Shown: positions 61,201 to 64,000 of the stretch, piece by piece | Layout: each line of letters begins with the position of its first letter | How positions within the stretch are numbered: position 1 is the stretch's first letter | NCBI GenBank assembly: GCA_947497455.1 | Contig: CANMGU010000001.1 | Coordinates: forward strand, 372,001-436,000 | Direction of reading: 5' to 3' | Length of the DNA stretch: 64,000 bases | From: an uncultured Sphingomonadaceae bacterium | GTDB lineage: Bacteria; Pseudomonadota; Alphaproteobacteria; Sphingomonadales; Sphingomonadaceae | The notes under the pieces: generated by a model | What the model saw: the letters and a program-made list of their open reading frames with translations, nothing else | Told to the model about the DNA's origin: nothing | The model's database searches: none | Translations under genes and position numbers: made by a program

Positions 61201-64000
61201 TGACCGGGAGTGATGGCGAGTTTTCGGTCTCTCAGAACTTTAACCTGACAATTGAAGCTCAAAATGATGCACCTGTCTTAATAACACCAATTGCGGATCA
61301 AAATTTCCTCGAAGATCAGGCTTTCAGCATCGCCGTACCAGCCGATAATTTTGTTGATGTCGATGGCGATGTACTCTCTCTTTCGGCAAAACTGGCCGAT
61401 GGCTCAGATCTGCCTGACTGGTTGACCTTTGACGGACAATCGCTGGATGGAACACCGCCACAGGACTTTAATGGTGTTCTAGACCTGATCATCACTGCGA
61501 GTGATGGGGTTCTTGAAGTGAGTGACAATTTCACACTCACTATCGATCCACAAAATGACGCACCTATTCTGGTCGCAATGGTTTCCGATCAAATGTCTGG
61601 TGAGGATCAGCCGATTGATTTTGCGATCCCGGACAATGTCTTTGATGATGTGGATGGTGACACGCTGACCATTACCGCGAGTTTGGAAGATGGGAACGAC
61701 TTACCTCTCTGGCTCAATTTTGATGGTTTGCGCTTCACCGGACAGCCTCCACTCGACTTCAACGGGGTCATTCAGATCACGCTGACTGCAAGCGACGGTA
61801 TCCTTGAGGTGAGCGACAATTTCGCGCTCTCAATCACTCCTGAAAATGATCCCCCGGTCGTTTTGACACCTTTGTCTGACGTTTCGGTGGCTGAAGATAG
61901 CTTTGTGGATATCTTGATTCCTGAGAACACTTTCTTCGATGTTGACGGCGATTTTCTAACATTGACAGCATCGCTGGCTGATGGCTCCGAGCTTCCCGCC
62001 TGGTTGAGCTTTGACGGCAGCCGGCTGACCGGTACACCTCCTCAGGATTTCAATGGTGATATCAGTCTCGCGATCACGGCCAGCGATGGTTCGCTCGAAA
62101 TCACGGATATTTTCAATTTGACGATTGATCCGGTGAATGATGCGCCGATTGTTCTGACACCAATTGCAGATATCACTTCTCTGGAAGATATGATGGTAAA
62201 TGTAGCATTGCCGACGAATATCTTTGGTGATGTCGATGGTGATAGCCTTGCATTAAGCGCAAAGCTTCAGGATGGATCCGATCTGCCGGTTTGGCTCAGT
62301 TTCGACGGTGTTCGTTTTACTGGCACGCCGCCTCAGGACTTTAACGGGATTCTGGACGTTACCGTTGTTGCTAGTGATGGAGAGCTGGAAGCCAGCAGTA
62401 CATTCCAGCTGACCATCGAGGCAGTCAATGATGCGCCGGTTGTATCGCTTGCATTGGCCGATCAAAATACCGATGAAGACCAAGCTATTGATATTTTGCT
62501 GCCGGACAATGTCTTCTCGGACGTGGATGGTGACGATCTTACTCTCTCTGCAAGGCTCATTGATGGTGGTACGCTTCCGGTCTGGCTCAATTTTGATGGT
62601 GTTCGTTTCACGGGTACACCGCCTCAGGATTTCAATGGCTCATTTGAAATAGAAGTTGTTGGATCTGATGGCAGTTTGACTACAACCAGTGCTTTCGTTT
62701 TAACCATTGACCCGGTGAACGATGCGCCAGTCTTGTTGACACCAATTGCGGATCAAGTCGGAACAGAAGATACGGCTATATTGATTGAACTGCCGATTGA
62801 TATGTTCGCCGATATTGATGGTGATATATTGTCCATTACCGCAACCCTTGGTGATGGTACGGAGCTTCCAGCTTGGCTGAATTTTGATGGTGTTCAGTTC
62901 ACGGGAACACCTCCGCAGGACTTTAATGGAACGGTTGACTTGCGGATCACGGCGTCTGATGGAAATCTGACCGTCAGTGACGATTTGCGTTTGACCGTTG
63001 AAGCAACCAACGATGCGCCACTAGTAGGATTAGAACTGGCCAACACGGGTGTCATCGAAGATCAAGCCTTCGAAGTCACATTGCCGGACAATGCCTTCGT
63101 GGATGTTGATGGAGACGCACTTACGCTTTCAGCTGCCTTGCTGGATGGTTCGCAACTGCCTGTTTGGCTCAACTTCAATGGAACATCATTTACCGGGACA
63201 CCGCCTCAGGATTTCAATGGCAGTTTTGAGATCAATGTAACCGCAAGCGATGGCATATCAGAAGCCAGCCAGAGTTTCACGCTGGTGGTGATTGCCGCCA
63301 ATGACGCGCCGGTTCTTCTGACGCCAATTGCTGACCAAAACTCCGATGAAGACAATAGTTTCGAAATCGCCCTGCCGGATGGATTATTCGGGGACATAGA
63401 CGGTGATGATCTGACTCTATCATCTCGCCTGGCTGATGGAGCGCCGTTACCTTCTTGGTTGAGCTTTGATGGCAGCATATTCTCTGGAACCCCGCCTCAG
63501 GATTTCAATGGCGACGTTGAGATCACGGTCATCGCCAGCGATGGCAGCTTAGAAGCAAGCGACAACTTCACCCTTACCATCAACGCGCTCAACGATGCCC
63601 CTGTTGTCGATCTGGCACCCAGCAATTATGTCGGTCTTGAAGACTTCGCGATAGATGTTGTGCTGCCTACCGGCAGTTTTGCCGATGTTGACGGTGATGT
63701 GCTGACATTAAGCGCTACATTGGCTGATGGAACGGCATTGCCCAATTGGCTAAGTTTTGATGGGATAAGCTTTACTGGAACGCCGCCTAACGACTTCAAT
63801 GGTACGATAGACATTGATATTGTTGCGACAGATGGCCTGCTATCTGTCAATCACGCATTCCGCCTCAGTATCGATCCCGTCAATGATGCACCAACACTCG
63901 TCGCGTTGGCTGATGTGTCGTCCGATGAAAATGAGGCGTTCGATATTCCTTTGGCGGCAGGCTCTTTTACAGATGTAGATGGCGATACATTAACATATTC
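43206..64000 (+). CDS. giant RTX protein with N-terminal lipase-like domain, 3' end outside window
   Basis: The frame is open from the ATG at 43206 to the window edge, at least 6,931 codons. Residues 1-260 look like a class 3 lipase: ISYRGTD before the oxyanion region, GHSLGG with nucleophile Ser137, and His237 in QYHSMALHV as the likely third member. A short RTX block follows at about 500-560, then an EF-hand-like DLNGDG region at about 990-1160. From 48,140 to 55,400 nonapeptide blocks alternate with hemolysin-related ADGTxW modules, with a galactose-binding-like domain at about 52,795-53,275. Cadherin-like Ig repeats of the NDNPVARNDSGF type follow, a second RTX block at 57,500-58,700, more repeats, then about twelve 97-residue PPQDFNG repeats. 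No signal peptide. It is a T1SS substrate, likely a surface or secreted enzyme-adhesin. Confidence 0.9.
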   Translation, partial: MNRDLFLSILAMDSYNRGYSVGIADLDFNPNVTKLGNATLLDDAIGQLDEADVLSAGFYAMAYNWNGETIISYRGTDNNGGRWFGDGISGSDALNGYGLAIGDYLAPQARLAVDFYRAVAGGDTDPFATNIATTGHSLGGGLAGYIAKLYGKNGVIFDNMTFERSASNAFNASSINSGVKSFLYGDIDAQAPDASKLDAFATTGEFLAGLRAAGPQDLPVTNLDSYGSGLNPFTQYHSMALHVALQFAEGLGTDIWKHAAPNLWNAFFNPIVADGLPGADSIKGPQGDAGSVLRSAIAYSAIAEGDDEGKPFGDTGIIAMFNDASDLGSSLNGGDVSANLIAAAPYLSQMIVQFAGKLALGDVEGGVGSEHAGGIISLNGIAGTLTVDLSESKWSAGSATGGAHDEIVGQFPLVSIALSEIEVEPVTPPTPENPDPELQLSSDLLSGLAWLHPTITEPEQAVDRLIFRTGNGMFSGTIEDRPDGADPEKLTLFVSGGGADNVEGSSTNDFIHGGDGSDFIRGGDGNDLIAGGDGDDVLAGGYGNNFIAGGDGVDTLDMRLDAGIESFSVTIRKFESGDVDERDGLEITAVGDTTGNVIVNRIIDVEKLRLTTSGDDFDIDQQTLDAVNSGFFNRAFGEELTVDLADPLDGNASSADFDTVDYSSLGHGLLWIDGRTQEGLPNVTLPGLLGFAQFLLRFSGASARLEDLTGFDDNLIVEGQENIILTAHDDTVLMNGSEGNAYGAINLGLGDDVITVFDPDFVAKGTPLSPSSKVTENLRLTVNGGEGDDQIIVRRGEGAIAVGGAGNDVIYNSSKNGQLWGDGIDGALESTNSGGRDTFLWSAGTIIMDAEDHDILSLYGIPLTGGTNFFFANTDIVYDFVNPFVHYGLTKDGDLLVSFGKKLDRDASAEELLASSQVVNDFDFGGFRDGPQTDDISLSTLGLQNRGDLGMIFRIYNGPEASPFKLFGALFGHIKTWADQALFAAKNLFSLEGDDPLVLDLNGDGIRNFKVGKASFDGDGDLFAEETGWISSDDGFLVYDRDGSGTIDDVSELFGAPGVSGFTELAGFDSNSDGVVDALDAQFGDLQVWRDLNTDGVTQDGELFSLDSLNIASFALTSEQLGLTTSNNNELRARGEFTYDDGSTGDIYEIIFDTDRVSTVYRGDNGKTADAALFDAKGYGRLTDLGVAASNDFAIATVAEQVAQSMTVANLTTLRDQAVPIFSAWVNGRYETRELTPVLLSANGSERLDHGVYQEDATGGYWTLASGADVLDGGGAIIARASLEDVLAHAAADGATWELQQLWTPSDRDFLPQFRDETAYLVSLVDGRAVVHDYAIERTDGGGTYWELASGSDILDSDGGIIARATLADIQAQATADGRSWRVEDFADTLPPEAPFEKVAFQLKNGIITDYTVMVRDDQGEFFVWANNLQRALDYQDRYGENAFGLRNFQVDLDNLLDADNSDDSAIRAELLTLDQLRFASASFGVDFQPEINIAETDENGLLVYETPVAETIGFFDSMINLYIGASRGVAVRLASQGALSDFFQGVEYDAGADAFKPTTNREIEPLLTAVMAAAPAEEQEAIDYLTDWQDVLSVVYADYKRTGSGSNSQNFLAQMTIAAFENSGVALDYLRIANIFGVDQDRVIQHDITDTSVAGTNGNDIFYITGGNQIVRGGLGSDLYVLGRDFGEVTIKDVEGILQPRGEDQLRFAHVTSDQVFAYKDGLDLILEVEGSDDVVRIEDQFEGVWPGIFGGDYSIATEMDLIFFADGVRWDYLDIAYATSHPLDSDDVVLGTNAVDVLDGGLGNDLLRGGRDSDLYIFDYGYGQDVVEDKNDNPFHEHIDIIQFGEGISEDNIRFDRIGTSNDLFIYLQDENGVDTGDRIEIVGQFTVKNFLFGDLKTNQIERLVFSDFSFMESDTIAAKVLRDLKTDDADYIVGFTRNDVLDGGAGNDILVGGNRNDTYIFERGGGQDVIEDNYFEVFKDSFDTLKLGAGITADDIRVVREGASSTVTLELKDSTDSITLQNQFRLTAVGLFFLRHDSVDRISFADGTSWDMDRLARMILSEASTDGNDTIYGFDWNDTLDGGAGDDRLEGGALSDRYVFAEGYGNDVIFDNVSATRLLIPAGYDSLVLTDIALNDVTFSRFKNDFTITLKSTGESVTIEGQYDRLADNEIEQIIFSDRTVPNTDLNPEDIDLIGTSGDDTLYGTHYAERIDGLDGNDLLIGSSDGDTYVFDIGYGQDIISDRIDAGKWRAEDSVEFGASVIFGETNFTKEGNDLLITFDGHSDQLRVRDQFKSSLWGVEQFKFADGTEISISDVEELLAISGGTRADDVIDGIIDSENVLDGRQGDDILNGGRKADTYAFGTDYDFDTIVEVLNGDADVGAIDRVIFGELVTTENITARRDGNDVFFTLKDSGDQLRIVNGADQRLVEEFNFADGTIWDFDDLRAELVRGSDGDDLLVGFAGETDILDGGFGSDELVGDTGDDVYRFDIGYGQDAIDDAGGNDRLEFGDLISADMLQYSADDENLVIQFQGIDDNLVVRGALAEGSTKAIEELVFSEGRSIVFDEVLQALVDGQASSNADIIRGFAGRDDTLNGDTGNDELVGLSGNDTYIVERESGTKIIDDRGASAEDLLIFSNFSSGEVTVRRTDPVGNDVLLSFVDGTEVIIKGGLDTANSSAIETIEFADGVSWSIDELRAQVIASSQTDNNDIVSGFTGSDELEGGRGNDVLLGAGGSDTFVFNRFDGRDIVNDSSTNAAETDLLRLVGYTVDDIELRRLHGESDDVVITFRDTDDEIILRGQYVAAAGKGVEQIEFGDGTVWDRDAILTALNFVPPAEPFASTDGDDSITGNSSGQTISGGAGNDTIDAREGNDVIIGGTGDDILRGGSNNDVYVFNRGDGYDDIYDRNNSNLIRSGGYDRVDFGEGISIDDLTFVTTNKRDILVLINGTDDRILLNNTLTAHGGGNDTTIIEELRFADGTALSYREIVNIVTQGTDADERIWGDEASNTVTGGAGNDIVYGGDNGSDYLDGGSGNDILYGDAGSDTYYFGRGGGQDIIHDVQLIGSRRRSSAGGADKLVFGPSIAPTDLDIIRLSSQDVEIRIRGTEDKVRIIRQLSGGFRNGYEWLESFEFADGTIWSRTDLNARLRTPDSNVIDGTSADETITGTALRDVISGGDGNDQLIGDDGQSLQKYGSNLIVNGSFEELPLESTPETWGVTVTELPGWTSDIAQSYELINSSEFGVTAEDGSRWLDLEAAGGAGSNAEISQTISGLREGEQLFLEFSHANRTTAASGSFDVLWNGAIVATIDSENIVMQQESLQLTAAEGDNIVSFRGTGTDDGIGASLDNVQLYRAILLGGGDDTLNGGIGNDLLQGGIGNDTLFGNAGNDELQGGTGDDSLRGGAGDDRYLFSRGDGQDTIEDGVSSSDRGGFDYLEFAADILPDDIEVSIVSSSEIILRIKGTDDRVQLTDTVNDINDRIEEVRFADGTIWTYQDYLTLALTGDSGDDVLSGSADGDVITGNDGRDRLSGLGGNDELSGGAGTDVLIGGAGDDTYYFNRGDQTSTILEGDSTSNQGGFDTVIFGADITPADVEIYQKNSANIAVRIIGTDDELIISEATTSSIDKVEELRFADGTILTYAQYMAIALATGPDDDTLFGGYEADIMRGGDGDDNLSGATNDDQLFGDDGADTLNGDAGNDVLSGGLGDDILVGGADGDRYVFRAGDGRDLINDNGASIGDILEIQDYSSQSVRFRRFESGSNDLLIEFEGSDDSILILNGLLPSNADAIELIEFSFDGVSITQAEILERLATDARTPGNDILIGTDASDEMNGGAGFDIIDGGAGDDVYVYNAGDGDDRISDSGSDTADQLRIFGYTPDEIVVVRRSPPAGTDLILEFAGTGDRLTLADSLTGTDSGVESILFEDGTLWTREQIQARIISESATDAGEQIWGFSGADILAGGLGNDRISGGLGDDVYRYAAGEGADVIEDNGGGTDRIEITGYDSTQASVSRLYKGDDGLVITFAGGGEDRLTILNMLDGNVEDTVEEIAFADGVIWTVADVLNLLDNNAPVTRDDGFFTVIEGDVLSVGSAQLIANDFDPDGDEISLFSVGNSEHGSVSIEPDGSILYTPEAGFSGLTSFDYVISDGRNGLTTQTVSVRVRPFATANDDSGLVADEDETVIISSARLLANDTDGDLLLISQVKDALNGSVSLATNGDVTFTPDADYVGEAGFTYVANTPEGGVAEARVTLDILPVNDNPVARNDSGFSTDENLPFTISAAELLANDTDIDGDVLSIESVEGDGNITADLQADGSILITPTGEFFGPAQFTYGILDGAGGSATATAFVDVVSVNDAPILLPDGGYVTREDEQIIITAADFLLNDVDPDGDVLTVTSVGGGIGGNATLFANGEIVFNPSNNFNGMASFRYTVSDGQGAFVSERVSVEVTPLNDRPFTNSDTYRRTGTRFLPLVGTEDEVLVIDPAILLQNDGDVDGDTIALETVSFAQNGSVEIGEDGLIYFTPDPDYWGGASFYYVISDGNGGVNAGKTNLYFDPVSDAPPVAQADFASTQEDNSFIITRAELLANDTDIDDDVLDIISISAGAKIASVSFTENGDILVVPVANANGNGNFTYVVTDNANGTDTGNVVVNIGAVNDAPIANPDAGWQTSLNAPLIVRISNLIANDRDVEWKPLPGQPITPPYLEFLGAQSPSAGTISEYQGEFLVIEFEQDFSGDIDFEYLLGDNQEGVSTGDVIGEVSAVFADVITGTNRRDLLIGTALGERIEGLDGNDDIYGRGGDDYFVGGDGADRLDGGEGVDTISYEGSNIGVRMDILTRVGQGGHAQGDLLFSIENIVGSNFRDQLFGNLEDNRLEGAGGNDLLEGRAGSDSLFGESGDDTLIGGADSDLLDGGDDIDTADYSASATGVSVSLENGTATGGDAEGDTLVSIENLRGSELADVLEGDGNANILRGGRGDDVLAGNDGDDLIEGGRGADSLAGGAGLDTLDYSISAEAVSVSLETQAVSGGDAEGDTISGFENVLGSAHDDVLIGDDGDNIISGNAGADQITGGLGFDVADYSNSFAGVTVDLATGLGSGADAEGDILVGIEALKGSNSADSLFGDANANRFDGGLGNDIYEGRAGSDQYLFGFGSAKDIAREAGAAADIDQVILGTGISQSDVSFVRDGDTLIIELERADNFILDTLTIENHYLDNESGIEEVVFDDGTILDRADILAASRDGRLNAADDIVRFADEDVSFNFEGALLLENDAETDVESLVIVDIGLGEGGSAVLEADGSITFTGDQDFNGDAFFSYTIEDPFGRRSSATAKVVVLPVNDAPISSDDAGFVTNEDTTISISFADLLANDFDIDGDSLTIVSVGRPRDENGEIIETRGFGDARISGSNVNFDPGTDFSGIATFSYVVSDGNGGFDRSNVTVLVNPVNDAPRPRTDEFRRRMNQNVTTTISSLLANDRDPEGDAISFVELGTATNGSVFQSGNDIFFTPDQDFLGNASFTYVVEDTSGARSIGNVEINFRPLNDAPTARNDSFETEEDVAIVITQAQLLGNDTDPNGDELVVSRLDLFPDKGTVAFNENGDILFTPKANFNGIASFDYWISDGEAEDGAVVTIDIRPENGNPFVNDDGPFIIDMDEAYRFTPADLFANDGDPDGDVIEFVGVVATNGSVRIEGSNIIFTPFAGFTGAASFVYSAIDGKGGISETSALVTIDVQDLPELPVAAPDAFAITEDQQLILTADQLLANDSDEEGATLRLVSVGAAIDGTVEIDALGNIIFTPNANFAGQTSFEYVVTDDSEGEVTGLVTIDVDPVNDAPIISAALADAVFDEDNAIDIALPMETFTDADGDALTISATLAGGSDLPAWLMFDGTRFVGTPPLDFNGALEIVVKADDGLLSVEDNFVLTIDPVNDAPVLALVLADQNILEDTVVNFALPDGMFTDVDSEISVSSTLQDGSDLPAWLTFDGFRFTGMPPQDFNGTLAVVVTGSDGEFSVSQNFNLTIEAQNDAPVLITPIADQNFLEDQAFSIAVPADNFVDVDGDVLSLSAKLADGSDLPDWLTFDGQSLDGTPPQDFNGVLDLIITASDGVLEVSDNFTLTIDPQNDAPILVAMVSDQMSGEDQPIDFAIPDNVFDDVDGDTLTITASLEDGNDLPLWLNFDGLRFTGQPPLDFNGVIQITLTASDGILEVSDNFALSITPENDPPVVLTPLSDVSVAEDSFVDILIPENTFFDVDGDFLTLTASLADGSELPAWLSFDGSRLTGTPPQDFNGDISLAITASDGSLEITDIFNLTIDPVNDAPIVLTPIADITSLEDMMVNVALPTNIFGDVDGDSLALSAKLQDGSDLPVWLSFDGVRFTGTPPQDFNGILDVTVVASDGELEASSTFQLTIEAVNDAPVVSLALADQNTDEDQAIDILLPDNVFSDVDGDDLTLSARLIDGGTLPVWLNFDGVRFTGTPPQDFNGSFEIEVVGSDGSLTTTSAFVLTIDPVNDAPVLLTPIADQVGTEDTAILIELPIDMFADIDGDILSITATLGDGTELPAWLNFDGVQFTGTPPQDFNGTVDLRITASDGNLTVSDDLRLTVEATNDAPLVGLELANTGVIEDQAFEVTLPDNAFVDVDGDALTLSAALLDGSQLPVWLNFNGTSFTGTPPQDFNGSFEINVTASDGISEASQSFTLVVIAANDAPVLLTPIADQNSDEDNSFEIALPDGLFGDIDGDDLTLSSRLADGAPLPSWLSFDGSIFSGTPPQDFNGDVEITVIASDGSLEASDNFTLTINALNDAPVVDLAPSNYVGLEDFAIDVVLPTGSFADVDGDVLTLSATLADGTALPNWLSFDGISFTGTPPNDFNGTIDIDIVATDGLLSVNHAFRLSIDPVNDAPTLVALADVSSDENEAFDIPLAAGSFTDVDGDTLTY
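48140..55400 (+). repeat. tandem RTX plus hemolysin-related modules in giant protein
   Basis: About a dozen modules of 450-620 bases. Each has GGxGNDxLxGG nonapeptides, a YxFxRGxGxD segment, a Dxxx-GISxDDI-type strand pair, a GTDDRI or GSDDxI strand and a closing FADGTxW. The last element is the signature of the hemolysin-type calcium-binding related domain. Confidence 0.85.
60686..64000 (+). repeat. tandem 97-residue cadherin/Ig-like repeats, period about 291 bp
   Basis: Each copy reads NDAPVxLxxxADQ, then DGDxLTLSAxLxDGSxLPxWLxFDG, FTGTPPQDFNG and a VxASDGxLxxSxxFxLTI close. The PPQDFNG codons recur near 60870, 61155, 61450, 61740, 62030, 62320, 62610, 62900, 63190, 63480 and 63775, and a twelfth copy is entered at about 63880. 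This is the dystroglycan-type cadherin-like (He_PIG/CADG) pattern. Confidence 0.88.

Noticed and set aside
43206..64000. LapA-type adhesin with an N-terminal retention module and LapG site
   Set aside because: The N-terminus is a lipase-like domain, no AAG-type cleavage site in the expected place was seen, and no LapD or LapG gene is in the window.

Overview
The window looks like a chromosomal accessory region of a marine or aquatic alphaproteobacterium, most probably a sphingomonad (Sphingorhabdus/Parasphingorhabdus type). This rests on moderate GC, the dispersed TGTCCGCTTT palindromes known from alphaproteobacterial genomes, and protein style. It is inference, since no rRNA or taxonomic marker gene is present.

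Region 1 (1-12,100 and again 20,750-23,190) is a mosaic in which nearly every unit, usually a single gene, lies between copies of a short palindrome: a 14-base arm CTAATGTCCGCTTT, a 7-base asymmetric spacer TGCGCCC, and the inverted arm. A second subtype carries a CGGGATA-type loop, and the two are often joined as a composite of about 67 bp. Cargo includes two near-identical 208-residue tyrosine recombinases made only of the catalytic domain, three predicted peptidases (HExxH zinc, M35-like, trypsin-like), a DEDDh-type exoribonuclease, several lipoproteins and small unknown proteins, and one tRNA-like gene with an irregular anticodon arm. The arm-spacer-arm geometry resembles a tyrosine recombinase crossover site, so the region may be a cassette array moved by the compact recombinase. 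That is a hypothesis.

Region 2 (12,200-20,740) reads like host-type sequence without these palindromes. A membrane Ser/Thr kinase with a repeat-rich exported part is convergent with, and overlaps, an ECF-type sigma factor gene. Divergent from the sigma factor is a five-gene run of exported proteins. Three share a similar leader and WxGxW beta-repeat domains, one is a small lipoprotein and one has paired cysteine-rich PAN/Apple-like segments. The run ends in a strong hairpin.

Region 3 (23,190-23,800) is a scar with a truncated IS3-type transposase and a GGGGGCCA direct repeat.

Region 4 (23,900-64,000) is a type I secretion locus: a Sel1-like lipoprotein, a 3,858-residue RTX protein, a HlyC-type acyltransferase, an ABC exporter with an inactive C39-like domain, a HlyD-type adaptor, a second HlyC-like protein whose catalytic His position is Tyr, a membrane-anchored protein of unknown role, and a giant RTX protein. 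The giant runs at least 6,931 codons and off the right edge; it begins with a lipase-like domain and ends, within the window, in 97-residue cadherin/Ig-like repeats. Both RTX proteins are presumably exported by the same machinery. No TolC-type outer membrane gene is present. The exporter operon and the second-acyltransferase operon share a palindromic site centred on TCCAAAATGGA, suggesting co-regulation.
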